From Reticulitermes speratus (taxonomy: Eukaryota; Arthropoda; Insecta; Blattodea; Rhinotermitidae), in assembly GCA_021186555.1 (NCBI GenBank), contig JAJKFL010000011.1, forward strand, positions 4,284,501-4,348,500: a stretch of DNA of 64,000 bases, written 5' to 3'. The notes beneath the pieces were generated by a model. It saw only the letters and a list, made by a program, of their open reading frames with translations, was not told where the DNA came from and ran no database searches. Numbering within the stretch: position 1 is the first letter of the stretch; every line of letters begins with the position of its first letter. The position numbers and the translations under genes were made by a program. This document shows positions 32,650 to 44,535 of this stretch, in pieces.

Positions 32650-34477
32650 CGTCTACCTGAACCTACCCCTGTCATGACGTCAGGATAGCAGAGTAGTATA
32701 AATTACCGAGAAAGGTAAATGTATCGGTCGTTGTGGGTTGAGTGTCGCGGAGGAAGATTGGCGTTCAAGGACTGAAGGAATACCGAAGGTAATATTTGTG
32801 ATGTTTTTTGGGAACTGTGTACCATGTCTTGAAATTGTATGAGTAATTATAACGGTGTAAACCCACCAAACGCTATTTGTCCGTTTCGAAGTACTGTAAT
32901 AGCGACGGACTAGTAGTACCAATGTCACTGCTGAAATTACCGCCACGGAAAGACGAGGCCATGCATTTTCTATGTAGTTGAAATGTTTTCCAAGTGTATG
33001 TCTGTGTGGTACGAATTACTGCAGGACATACAACTGTTCTTCTGTGTTTTTTATTTATCCTTTTCCCGAGAACGAATTTGAACGAACTATGATCAACCGG
33101 AATTACGAAATGGGCCACACCCATGTTACAGTAGTTAATGCACATTCCTTATGTATTTCAGGGCAGAAAGCCATGATGTAGATTATTTTTGTCCTAATAG
33201 AACACTTGCTTCTGATACAAGTATAAATACATAGTAACATCTATGTTCAGTGTTTGAGAGAACTATAATTACATCACGCACCCAACGCAATTAATACGTG
33301 GTTTTATATAATTTATAGTGCAGTATAGGCAAATTTTTTGCACAGAGTTGAATTGAGATAGTTCCCAGGCACAACTTGCTTAAATAGTTTTATATCACGA
33401 TACAAACCTTTGATGTTAATATTAACTGCCATGCCTAACCCTTTCACCCACTTGACTTAATAAGAGGGTGAAAATGTCTATAAAATTTAAATGCCTGCAA
33501 AAACTGTGATGGACATTTATCCATTTAAAGCAGTGGTCACTATAGGTACCACATGCTATATCATTCTGGACTCAGTGTATTGTCCACACACAGGCTTTGT
33601 AATGGGAACATAGTGTTTTCTGGGAGGTAGGAACTGCATTTTAAAACAATATTAGGATGAACATCATGTTTCATGTGGCATTTAAGTCAACTGGCCAAAT
33701 TATGTGAGAACACTGTGAATTTAAATGGTGTGACATAAGGTTAACTAAACACAAGACATGTTCCTAAGATCTGAAGTTGAAAAAGTATTATGTGTGTGCT
33801 GTAGTTTGCGAAAGAACTGTGACGCAGTACATTTGCCACTGTTACGCATTTTAATGGTTTGTTAGGTGACATGAAATCAAACCTCTCTTTTCTTCTTGGA
33901 CTTCTTGACCCTTGAATATAGGTCCGATACGTTGTCCCGAAACGTCAGTAAAGGATTACCACTCGACACTGTAATATCCCAGAAGAGCACAGATCTCAAC
34001 ATTGCGGCAGAAGTGTGAAATCACAAACGTGTAGTTCATTTGAAGGTGTGAAAGAGCACATCATGAGCACATCTTGCAGCTTACACAGAAAATGTATGGC
34101 AGTTTTTAAATAAGCTGTTTAGTAGAAGTAATGCTGTAAAGTAGAGGTTATGAACATTTTTCAGTTGAAATATTGCATGTTACTCTGCATTACAAATGCA
34201 ACAAGATACAGACTCCCATATAACAAAATTAGTTTCATATGTAGACGTCTGTACAAATGGAAGTTGTTAAGATGATTTGGGTCATTCTTACTGATTTATT
34301 GTGTATACATTTATGTGGTCCATGTATCCCCAGTTCAGAACCATTGCTATAGGACCAAGGAAAGTAAAATTCTGCTGCACTGTTTGACATGGCATAGTAA
34401 TCATTATTTTTACAAGAGACAGTCATAAATGTGGAACTGCAGTAACTATAGCTGTGTGTGTGTTTGTGTGTTTGCAG
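32650..34477. other. No gene recognised; one degenerate hammerhead-like repeat
   Basis: Unique-looking AT-rich sequence. Near 33905-33950 the words cccttgaatata, gtcccgaaac and gtcagtaa resemble a Penelope-type 3' end with a corrupted core. Nothing else supported. Confidence 0.35.
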
Positions 34478-34521
34478 ACTGTGAGGACCGGTCCATTGAG
34501 CAGCAGTTGAGGTGTTATTGA
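34478..34521 (+). CDS. Possible short terminal exon
   Basis: A GT-rich acceptor ending tttgcag is followed by codons CEDRSIEQQLRCY and TGA. An AATAAA follows at about 34835. The frame is too short to be convincing alone and no upstream exon was found. Confidence 0.18.
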
Positions 34522-35834
34522 CACTGAGTGACATCACAGTGCAAGAACTGTGTCAGTGCCACTGCGAACATGGGGGGATTGTGAAAGAGTGCCAGTAGGG
34601 AATGAGCTATTGAGAGACTTAACAAGGTAACAAGACGAGTGTTAACCTGCCAGATCAGAGGTGGAGAATATGTGTATCATTTGTGCAGTCCATCAGTAAC
34701 AAAGTGGGTGATTAGGATCAAACACAGGACGCTGTGGTTTTTGTTTCTTAACCTCAGAGTATTTTATTGATAGTACAGCCCATCTGAACATGATGTTACA
34801 CATGTAAACAGTGAACTGCACAATATTCGCAAATAAATAAAGTATGTAATGTGTCATTGGTATGGGGCATTTATTTATTCATTTAAAGCTGCCTCATTAG
34901 GGTCCTAAAGAATTGCAGCCTACAGGTTTTAATGTGTTTGTGTTATGAGTCACTGTGCTGATCTGACAGTCCTTTGTTGCATAGGCTAATGAATCATGTT
35001 GAATGAACACAAATTAACCAGTTTGGTTTTCAGTGAAATATGCTGTGGAAGGAATTGAAAATGCCAGATAGCGCTGTACCTGTTGTAGATGTTTTATGTC
35101 AAAAACTCTAAATAAATTGCCCCCTTTTTGGGGGAGAAGGGAGCAGGTCATGACAGCCTGCAAGAATAGCTGCAGTAAAATGTCAGTAGAATGAACTTCT
35201 GTGAACTGAAAAATTATATTCATTAAGTGAAATTTTTTTTCAGTGAAAAACAATAAAGCAGATTAACAAATTAAGAATTAATAAGTCAACGTACTTGTGT
35301 CAAATAAGTGACACACAGAATGTTCATTGTTATGTTAATGAGCACAAAAGTAATGTTTCATATCCTACTGTTACAACATAAACTACAACCACAAGAAATA
35401 AAAAAGAAATGATCATCCTTGTAGTTCAGTTTGGCCCAAATAACAGGCATTTCAGTTGTGATGCAACTCAAGACTGTGTGTACTACAAGCCGGGATTGTG
35501 CTTTTGAATTTAAAAACATGTTGGCTGTATGAACATGCAGTATTACAGTAGGACAGATGAACACAGAGCAGGAACCACAAACGAACCTGCTCCAGCTGTT
35601 CTTATGGACAGCAGCTACATTGTGTGTGCCTAAGCCAGTCACCAGCAGAACATCTAACAAATGGAACAGTATTAGATGCATCCCTCATTGGTATTTTCCT
35701 TGTTGCAGAAAATAATAACAAAGTAAAACTTTGTAAGTTATAAACTTTATAGTACTTTCACCTTGCATGTCCACTCAATACTTAATAACCAACTAAATGC
35801 ACATTCATTTGAAACTATTTTATAGTTTATTAAT

Positions 35835-36250
35835 TTCCTCTAAATTCCCCTACATATGTTTCGGTCTACTTGTAGACCATCTTCAGGGGTCACAAACTAC
35901 TCTATTTCACATCCATATGTTCAGTCAATTGCTATATGCAGTCTAGATCACTTTTGTCTTAATGTAGGTTGTAAAAACACTCTAAATCGGATACACGTTT
36001 AAAATTGTAAAATATATGTAAAACAACCTGTATAATAACTTAAAGTCTTGTGTGAGTTGTATATACAAGGTTAAAATAGCAGCACAATTTTCTTGTTTTA
36101 GTTCGTCTTGCTATTCGATGCATAAAATCGTGGTTTTGTGTGTTCTGAAGATCATGTTTATATTAAGCTGTTTTGTTTCGTGTGCTGTCGTTGTTAGTGG
36201 TGCGAACTGTTAGGTTGTCTAGTGGACTGTAACTTTTGTAAGTTATGTCA
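35835..36250 (-). mobile_element. Penelope-type 3' end fragment
   Basis: Same layout as the tail of the element at 4.1 kb: GACCCC before the TGAAGA core, GAAA plus palindrome, TAGGG, then AT-rich 3' sequence, and on the other side a similar untranslated region (ttcgtgtgctgtc, aggttgtctagtgg). No GIY-YIG reading was found further up, so only the untranslated end is present. Confidence 0.55.
35843..35895 (-). ncRNA. Hammerhead-ribozyme-like motif, intact core
   Basis: Minus-strand order: ACCC, CTGAAGA, hairpin TGGTCTA-CAAG-TAGACC, GAAA, palindrome ACATATGT, A, GGGG. This fits hammerhead positions C3-U4-G5-A6-N7-G8-A9, helix II of at least six pairs, G12-A13-A14, helix III formed by a self-complementary ACATATGT, cleavage after TA, and helix I CCC/GGG. 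All conserved core bases are present. Short self-complementary helix III is what is described for Penelope-associated hammerheads, which act as dimers. Confidence 0.7.
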
Positions 36251-37855
36251 CTGTCCAGCTTAATCGGTAAGTGTGAGGTCCACTCAAGGAATATTGCTAA
36301 GTGTTCTAGTTCCTCAATAGCACTGGATTATTATTCAGATATCACACAGTAACTGATTCTTTTGGAATATTTAATTAACTGTTGTCACTGTATACAAGTA
36401 GTTATCATATTTGCCCTTGTTTGGGCTTGATATTTTATTTGTTTAGCTGAAATTGTTAAAACGATATCACTGATTACCTTTCTTGTACTTCGTAGGATTT
36501 TTATTTCGCTGTGTTGCACATGAAAACATGTCATTACTGTTCAGAAGCCAGATTTTTTCCATTTCTATAGCATCCAGAATCTTCTTCTACCTGCACAAAT
36601 TGAAAACCAAAGTGTCTGGAGCCTGACTGGTTTTGACAGTCGTTTTGTTGCTGATATTCCTATCCGTCTTAAACCAAATGCTATACTTTGATTCGCAGTG
36701 TCAAACAGTGGATGTAAGGTGGAACATGTCACTCCAAGCGGCGTACATCACTGTCATACCGGGACATAATGGCTACTGTTAGTCTCCCCCAGGCCAGTCA
36801 ATTTTCAGACTACAAACTGGCCCCTATCTGCTAAAACCTAGGGTAGGCCTGACAGTGACAAATTCTGAACATTTTACTTTGTGTGTTGGTTCACATGCTG
36901 TTGAGTCAAGATAGAGCCAAAATCTTTCCTTTCTTGTAAAAATATGGGTCCATAAACAGAATGCATTAGAAACTGTCGCTATTAATTTAATACAAAGTAT
37001 CAGTGAAATAGTCTGTTGGCACATCTGGAATTTGAAGTCTGTAGACTGCTGGCTACAGCTACTTTTTTGCACAAACTGTACTATTTATTTTATGGGTTCA
37101 AACAGTGGGATGCCCAATTTTCATTGAAGGGCTGCATTTTAGAGGCAGGTTTTTTTTGCTGTTTGCTTTGAGCATTTGGTCTTGGTGCACCATTCTTAGT
37201 AGCTTTCTGTTTCTTTGTCATTTCTAATGGATGAATGCTGCCTCTTATGGGGAAGAGGTGATAATAAGAGCTGTTTTATTCAGCTTGGACCCTCACCCTG
37301 GAAGAGATGGAACAGGTCAAATGTGAAAAGGACTGATATGTAATTTGTCTTTCTTGTCTCAACAAATTCTTGGTGACCTTGGGTTTTCTTCATTTTCTTT
37401 GACAGCGCTGTTTACTCATCATGTGTGAAAAAAATTAAGTTCTTTGGATACTGCAGATTTTCGAATGAAGTGCAACAATTTTGAACCCCTTGGTCAACCC
37501 CCTAGTTCCTACTGTAAGATAATTGTTGAAATGCATGTATTTTATGAATTACAGACTTAAAGTTCATATGTTCATAATAAATACAAATATCTCAATACTG
37601 TATGCAGAAACAAGACAAATAGTGTGATAGTATTAATACTGAGCAGGCAGACATTAAAGGCACTATACTAAGAATAAAGCAAGCCACAAATAATTTGGGT
37701 GTGTAGTCAGGGTCAGTTGTGAAGCTGGCAGTGATTCCTTCCTCTCAGACTTGTGGTGCTTGGGAAACTACATGGTGTCACATGCTAGAAGACCTAATGT
37801 TAATATTCTGATGTAGCATAGTTACTGTTTTGTATTGCTACAATTCTGGGGGAGG
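36251..37855. other. No gene or repeat recognised
   Basis: AT-rich sequence. Open frames here are short and lack coding character. Confidence 0.4.
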
Positions 37856-37857
37856 GG

Positions 37858-37975
37858 GATCAGAATGTAAGTACCCTCACAAACAGATCAGACTGTAAGT
37901 ACCCTCACAAACAGATCAGACTGTAAGTACCCTCACAAACAGATCAGACTGTAAGTACCCTCACAATCGCTCCTC
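37858..37975. repeat. 28 bp tandem repeat, four copies
   Basis: The unit cagatcagactgtaagtacc plus ctcacaaa recurs four times almost without change; the first copy has ggatcagaatg. Non-coding minisatellite. Confidence 0.9.
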
Positions 37976-38044
37976 CAATTGTTCACACACTAACATTCTG
38001 TGTGAGAGCATAAATGTGAAAATTGTCGCTGCATTTTGGACTGA

Positions 38045-38240
38045 AGAAAACCATGTTCTGGGTTGTGTCACCCTGTAGTGTGTTAGGTATGTACCAACAT
38101 TTCAGAGGAACCATCATCAGGGTGATGGAGACAGCAGGTTCCTCTGAGACATGTGAACATATCTGCCATGTTACAGCAGGGACATGTCCCAGAAGATGGT
38201 TTTCCTCAGTCACCACTCTGAGAACCTCAACTCTCACTTG
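38045..38240. repeat. Imperfect palindromic repeat
   Basis: The words ttcagaggaaccatcatcag and gcaggttcctctgagacatg form inverted arms around a ccatcatcagggtgatgg centre. Such elements are common in polyneopteran genomes. Read on the minus strand the centre contains CTGATGA and GAAA, but helix II is poor, so it is not called a ribozyme. Confidence 0.5.
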
Positions 38241-38278
38241 ATAATTGCAATTAATACAAGTCCCTGAAATCTTGGCGA

Positions 38279-38432
38279 ATCGTAATACCTTATTCTAGAC
38301 ATTCACCAACAAAATGCACAAATCATTAACAAGGTGCAATCAGCCTCTTATCATTTATGCACTTTGTTGGTGAATGTCTAGAATAATAAAAAATGCACAG
38401 TGAATTAAGACTAAAGATCGTAATACCTTATT
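38279..38432. repeat. Small insertion with 16 bp target duplication and inverted arms
   Basis: atcgtaataccttatt stands at 38279-38294 and again at 38417-38432. Between them the arms ctagacattcaccaacaaaa and the near reverse complement ttgttggtgaatgtctag form a stem of about 33 bases with a 30-base loop. A recent foldback insertion is the simplest reading. Confidence 0.7.
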
Positions 38433-40283
38433 TTACCAAACCCAAAAATATCTGAGAAGACTCAGTAGGATAGAGCATTTAATGTCCTCCACATTGGCCT
38501 TCTAGGAAGAGCCACATCTGAGAATGACTTTGCTGTTAATTTATTACACAGATACATTTTGTTAAAATATTTACCATATTAATGAGTGTTTTAAATAAAG
38601 CTACTGGTACTAAAATCTCCATTGTATGTTATGCACCACTGTTTCTCAAAGTACTTCAATGTTTCATTTCCCATCGAATGTCTATGAACACCACCAGAAC
38701 CAAATTATAGTACAGGCAACCTGCGCACCGTCTCACTTCATTGGTTCCTCCTCCTGTATATTGGTTGTTAAGCAAGCTGTCATACGTTGTACCCCAATTT
38801 TGCAAATGTGTGATGTTATAGACTACACTTAAATTCCTGGAAACCCATTTCGTGCCTTACACATACCAACTGATCACGAATACTAGTATACATGCAAACA
38901 AAACACAGATAGTGTGTACGCTTTCAGAACGATTGTTAAAGACAAACACTTAATGAAGAAGCAAAGTATATGCAATACACTTGGAAATTCTTAGACACAT
39001 ATCAACAGATAATTAATAGAAATTCTGATGGGGAGGCCACTGGGTCATCTGAAGCATCGCAATTTAATTTTATTGCAAGAGTAGGGGAGGACCAGGCTTG
39101 GAGGGGGGCTTGTGTGCGCGTAGTTCGTATAGATACGACTTTTAGTCATTGCTGTGGGTTCCTTTTTAAATTCAGAGCAGCTTTTACGCTTTCTATACAA
39201 TTTCCATCTTCTTTCCGTTGGGGGTTCGGGTTTTTTAAATGTGCCACGCTGTCAACGTGGTATACATATTTTAATTTCCAAAAAAATTAACTGCTTTAAC
39301 CGTAGACTTCGCAACAACTCCAAGAAGAAAATATTAAGTTTTGGTTTCCACAAGGAACACAAATTTTCACGTAAAATATTTCTAAGTACATGACGTTGTG
39401 AATCTGCCGTCCCTTATTTCCCAGGGCTGACCCTGACCATCGTGGCACAATAAAGAGTAGCGGGGTTCAGCCGCACGCTCTCAACCCATTGCACTCCGGC
39501 CTATCCTTTTACTATTATAAAGGTCACAAAAGTGGGAGAGTGTAAGGCAGGCCATCGTAAATGTGGGGCTAGTAGCTACAGAAATACATGCAAGATAAAG
39601 CCACACCCATTTCATATGCATTACTGAGGATGAGGGTGTTGCACAGTGGGAAACAGTAGAAAAGTAGAACTGAAAATAAACGGGGAAAATATCGTTTGGG
39701 GGGCAGTCTGCACAACTGCAAGTTCGGCGCATCAAGAAGATCGAGCAGCCGACCGTCAGAACAACAACACGTCTGTTCCTGGTGACACTGCGGAGTGCTG
39801 TTCTGTGAGTGACATCAGAACTTTATTACCTTACACCACTAGCACCTGCGGCTGTAACAAAAAACCCTGTGTGCCGTTCTCTGCTGTCCGCACCCACAGT
39901 AACAGCTGCACCAACTCTTGCTGTAGAACCTGAATGTGGATGCGGTTTTCAGGCTGTCAGTACCAGGTGCGGTATGTAACTGCCTAATCACACAGTAGCA
40001 ATCCTGTCAGACGTTTTACACTCACAGTAGTGACTAACACCTGCACTGATGAGATCCGTGTAGCTCGTCAGAAGTACCAGTGTAATGGTAGTGTTAAATT
40101 CAGTAAACAGTAGTACTGTAGGCAATTTCACGTTGTACTGTATGCTTGTCTAATGGCTTGTTCCGATGCATTTTGTTGTAGCGCTGTTTCCACAAGCTGG
40201 ACGTCACAGCACCTCTGTATCTGTCTTGTAACATTGCAGGCTTACGTGAGATTTGTGGTTCTCACAGCAGTGTTTCCGAGTAT
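38433..40283. other. No gene recognised
   Basis: Mixed AT-rich and moderately CpG-containing sequence. Open frames at 38970-39290 and 39646-39933 lack splice sites, homologous motifs or biased codon use that would support them. Confidence 0.4.
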
Positions 40284-40398
40284 TCAGGTCTTCTTGGATA
40301 TGACACCGTGTCGTTCGGTCAGTGATTCTCAACGTACCTTCGAAACGTCGGGAACACCCGCCAAACGATGCGGTGTCATATCCCTTAAGACCTGAATC
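40284..40398. repeat. Palindromic element (ggatatgacaccg family)
   Basis: Arms ttcaggtcttcttggatatg plus acaccgtgtcgtt and the inverted ccaaacgatgcggtgtcata plus tcccttaagacctgaat flank a centre cgaaacgtcggg. Terminal inverted arms of about 35 bases with small mismatches point to a MITE-like foldback element. Related copies lie at 2.5, 29.6 and 62.9 kb. Confidence 0.7.
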
Positions 40399-40718
40399 AT
40401 CCGAAACATATGTCCGTTTTGCCCGCAATGTTGTGAGGCTTGCAGAGACGAGAGTTGTGACGTCAGGTTTGTACGTACAGTGATACAGCAAAATGCACTG
40501 GTACAGGTACGAGACTAAACATACATGTGAATTGACTGCAGTACTACTGTTGAATTTAATACTGTCATTGCCTGGTACTTCTGAGGGCGCGCTGTGATTT
40601 CATCAGTGCTGGTGCTGCTGCAGTGGGTGGGAGAAGTCTGGCGAGTCCGTAGAAGGAATGGCGACATTCAGTAATGGGGAATTTATCAGGTAGTTCCGTA
40701 CCTTTATTAAAAGAGCAA

Positions 40719-41227
40719 GCCTCGTGGTCTAGTGGATAAGACACTAGACAGCTAACTTTATGATCACAAGTTCGAACCAAAGACTTCGAGACAGGACCAA
40801 GACAAAACTTTCGCTCAGTTTTTGCCACAGGATCCAGCAAGTTCAACATAAACTTTTTTCTGCATCAAGTTGCTTTTCTTTGCCGTCCTCACAATTCATC
40901 AGGAAGTTCCGAAGTTTTTAAATCAACAAGAACTCCATGGTCTAGTGGCTAAGGCGCTGGACTGCTAAGCTTTATGAATTTATGAACAGCAGCAGTTCGA
41001 GACCGGCCGCCGGCAAGGACCTAGAAAATTTATTGGGGAAATTCCTCGACCTCGCAATTTATCAGGAAGTTCCAAAATTATTATATCAACAAGAGCTTCG
41101 TGGTCGAGTGGATAAGACACCAGCCCAGCAGTCACAGGGTCGCCAGTTCGAGTACAGCAGGTTCCACGATCATCGACAACCACTACGAGAGACATCTGGT
41201 AGCCGCCTCGAAGACAACGAAGATTAA
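40719..41227 (+). repeat. Three tandem copies of a tRNA-headed SINE
   Basis: Three units start at about 40719, 40931 and 41095. Each begins with a tRNA-like head (cctcgtggtctagtggataa, catggtctagtggctaagg, ttcgtggtcgagtggataag) matching an A box and later a B box (gttcgaacc, gttcgagacc, gttcgagtac). The spacers share aatttatcaggaagttcc and atcaacaag. The last copy ends cgaagattaagcaac. The heads are mutated from each other, so the tandem arrangement is old. Confidence 0.72.
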
Positions 41228-41267
41228 GCAACAAAGCGGTTCGGCGGAGAAGAAAAAAAAAATGGAA

Positions 41268-41580
41268 TTTTTTAAAATTTGATTACTACGCCCGTCGTGT
41301 ATCGGTACCCAGCATTTTCCCTAGCGCAGCTCCTCTCGACCAGAAAAATTTTTACTAGCGTGGCATGAATTTCTGGCATGGCAATTTTTTTTACCGCCAC
41401 GCCCATAATATTGGCACCAACAATTTTTTCCCCCCACCATTCTAGGTTATAAAAATTTTTTACTACCACGCCTCTAATTTTAGTTCTTAAGAATACTCAA
41501 TTGGTGGCGCTTTCGGTTAGATTTCTACTAGCGCAGCCATTTTTCAGCCAGGGGTGCCCAAACCTTTCTTTTTGGAAACA
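41268..41580. repeat. Degenerate short repeat (actaccacgcc / attttt words)
   Basis: actacgcccg, actagcgtgg, accgccacgcc, actaccacgcc and actagcgcagcc recur about every 40-60 bases, each next to an A/T run. Probably an old tandem repeat. Non-coding. Confidence 0.4.
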
Positions 41581-41731
41581 GCACAGCCATACCGTGGGGA
41601 TGGCATAGGTGTCTAAATTGGGCGATTTCTTAATTACATTATTAACAAAAGTTGCTGCATGATGAACACCCCTAACAACGTTAAAACACTTGTTGAACAC
41701 TAATTCACAAATGTGACAATACCATCATCAT

Positions 41732-42067
41732 TCATTCTGTAGTCTGCCTTACGACAGGTCCGTAGCCTCTTCCAAAGCGAGTTCTCCACAGGGTGCGATC
41801 TAGTGCTTCCTCTTTCAATTTCCAGTATCTTTCCTTTTCCTTAAGGTCATCCAGTAGCTGTTTACGTCTTCTCCCTCGTCTTCCCATCATTTCTATCCTT
41901 CCCTCTAACCTTCCTTCAATCACATGTTTCAGAAGGCAGTTTCTACACAAGATGTGACCAATCCAGTTAGCCTTTCTTCTTTTTATTGTATGTACGATAT
42001 TCCTCTCCTCCTTCACTCTGTGTAATACTTCTTCATTTCTCACATGATCAGTCCAACTGATCTCCAC
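41732..42067 (-). mobile_element. C-terminal tail of an RTE-like LINE
   Basis: One open frame of 111 codons ends TAA-side with GRGYGPVVRQTTE. It contains SWTDHVRNEEVLHRVKEERN, RKANWIGHILCRNCLLKHV, EGRLEGRIEMMGRRGRRR and YWKLKEEALDRTLWRTRFG. This is the well known post-RT tail of a LINE group abundant in hemimetabolous insects, probably the same group as the relic at 1-2080, which lacks this part. The RT is absent here. Confidence 0.75.
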
Positions 42068-42079
42068 TCTTCTCCAGCA

Positions 42080-42215
42080 CCAAATTTCAAAACTTTCCAG
42101 ATACTGGATGACCTTAAGGGGAAAAAGAGAAGATACTGGAAATTGAAAGCACTAGATCACACCCTGTGGAGAACTCGCTTTGGAAGAGGCTACGGATCTG
42201 GCATGAGACAACTAC
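42080..42215 (+). mobile_element. Inverted second copy of the LINE tail
   Basis: Plus strand reads DDLKGKKRRYWKLKALDHTL and WRTRFGRGYGSG, the same tail as the neighbour but on the opposite strand. The two copies face each other and can pair over about 100 bases. It ends shortly after, with no poly-A. Confidence 0.7.
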
Positions 42216-42235
42216 AGAATAAAATGAACACCTGA

Positions 42236-43727
42236 AGAAAAAATGGGAAGACTAGCCACATGTGGACTTTGTGACACATCGGCCTCTGGTGTATGCTGTT
42301 GATGCTTCTAGCAAAGAAATACTGCACTGAACACAACTTACATTTGACTTTGGCACATGTATGTGAAAGTAAGGCAGAGTCCTACTAAGGTCACATAAAT
42401 ATGATTTAACATGCAACAAAACACTAGCAAATTCTGGAAGAAATATTCCCTCCCTATCAGGCATCAACACATTTCACACCCAAATTTGTCATTACCTGCT
42501 TTACTTTGTTGAGAGAACAGTCTTCAGAATTCGAGGTCACATATGCAATGTTTTGTTTATGCTGGTGGGTTTATAAAGCAGAGAGGTCCTACCTCTAATA
42601 CCATTCATTCAAAACTTAAGAGGGAGCAAAAAAAAATCTTGAAAAATTGTCACAAAAAAAAAAGAGAGAGAGAGAGAGAGAGCGAGAGAAAAGAAACTAA
42701 GACTTCTAACAACAGGATTTAGGCAAACATTTATACAAAATGAAATGCAGAAAAGCGAAAGCCAAGTAGAAGAAGCACAGTGCAAAGTCCACAGGAGAGG
42801 GGACAGGACAGAAGGTAAATGGATATGCTTTATTCTACACATTAATTGATGTTAAAATATGTACATATACAGAGTAAATACTATGAGATGAACAATACAC
42901 ATCAGTCAATATATACTGTGTACATGTACTGGTAAAAACCTGGTCCTACCATTAACATTGGAAGGCAAGCAAGTACATAATTTCTGACTCAACCAACAAA
43001 TTTGATTACAAGCATTCAAATAAAATCTCTTATGTCACTCCTAGTCTAATAATGAAATCATCCCAACTGAAATTACTAAGCTTTGTAAGGACACACAAAA
43101 AATATTTCTTGCACTATCACATAATACTCTAGTCCGCTCCCAACATCTTTTGAAAACAGCGTCTTCACTTACGTAGTTATATGCCCATTTAGCACTGATA
43201 CTGGTACAATTACATGAAATAACTATTGATCTTTCACCATATCATGATGTAAATAGACTGTATGACTATACATGTATTACATTCATTATTCTGTCAGGTA
43301 GATAGGTCAACCTTGCTTCATAATTTGCCATCAGGGAGGTCCAAGCAAATCAGGTGGAAATAAAAAAAAATTCATACACATCACCTAGTGGCCTGTGCAG
43401 ACACTAATTCTCTGGGCACAACACACTAAATTGAAATAAGACATAGGATTTATTAGTTACTGGTAACGAGGCTGCTCTACAAGTAAATGCTGAGGAATAA
43501 CTCACACTCACTTCAGTTAAAACACTACGCTATGTAAATATTTCAAACACAACCGTTCCCACACACACGTGAACATAATGGGCCAGACTTTCCACACCAC
43601 AACAGTGCAGTGCAAATATTCACGTCACCTGGCATGTGACGCTGTGTCATTTGGCACAAATGACATGGTGGCACGTCTAAAAAGTCTTCAAGGTTTGATT
43701 CATTTATGTATGTTGCTGTCAATGACG
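42236..43727. other. No gene recognised; AG microsatellite
   Basis: A GA run with one C lies at about 42661-42690. Otherwise AT-rich sequence with no supported feature. Confidence 0.45.
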
Positions 43728-44095
43728 CAGGGGCGCACACAAGGGAGGTGGGGGGGCCTGTGGTCTGAAACCCCCCCCCCCAAACCGAAATTTAAAAAAC
43801 ACATTTTGTAGATATGATATCAAGTTTTATGTGATTTACCCTTCAGCTGCAATCAACCACTGAACTCGGCTGATGACTAATACAAGTACATTATAATTTT
43901 GAAAAATGAATTAACATAAAAAAAACAAGAAGATAGGACACTGTGATTGAGTCATGGAACATGTAGTTATATTTGTATGTATATAAATGTAGTTGCAAAC
44001 AGTGTTATGTTGTACTACATATATTATGTACAGCATCACGGGCAGCGCCACCCCCCCCCCCCCCCCAAAAAAAAAATTCTGGGTGCGAACCTGCG
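43728..44095 (+). repeat. Two poly-C-bearing copies of one short repeat
   Basis: caggggcgcacacaaggga followed by a G run and an 11 C run (43728-43790), and cacgggcagcgcc followed by a 17 C and 10 A run (44037-44080), have the same order: CxGGGCGC head, C run, A run. They look like two direct, differently truncated copies. Confidence 0.4.
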
Positions 44096-44265
44096 AACAT
44101 GGATATGTTAAGGCTAGAGTTCTTCACTGTTACAGGTACTTTTCTTGTGGAGAGAATGCTACATTACAGATGTATGCGAGTGGTTTGAGATTCGTATGTT
44201 TAACAGTCCACATATCGTGATTTAAATTAGCCTTTCATGTCATGTTACAATTTTACACTTGTGGA

Positions 44266-44512
44266 TTAAAAAAGGCTTGCATTACAATTGTATAAACTTT
44301 CCAATATAAATATAAACCTTACATCAAAAAAATTGCGTTGACAAGATTTCATTAATATATTGTTCATTTTTGCAGAATTTGTGCGTTTCTTCCAATCATA
44401 AGCACTTCTGTCATTTATTCTTGTTTCCTCTGTTTCAATTGTTGCTCCTGCTGCTAACATGCTACAGAATTCAATACCTCTCACAACACTTTCTTCCAAT
44501 GATGTCAAACTC
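44266..44512 (-). CDS. Candidate terminal exon of an unidentified gene
   Basis: Acceptor ttccttgacag is followed by G and then 81 open codons to a stop: SLTSLEESVVRGIEF, AGATIETEETRINDRSAYDW, KKRTNSAKMNNILMKSC. The same acceptor and first 16 bases (GAGTTTGACATCATTG) recur at 47238. No family recognised. It may be a duplicated alternative last exon or a repeat. Confidence 0.28.
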
Positions 44513-44535
44513 CTGTCAAGGAAACAACAAATATA

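Noticed and set aside
38045..38240. Hammerhead ribozyme on the minus strand
   Set aside because: CTGATGA and GAAA are present, but helix II does not pair well and helix III is not self-complementary.
38970..39290. 106-codon plus-strand ORF
   Set aside because: No family motif, no splice context and composition like the surrounding non-coding sequence.
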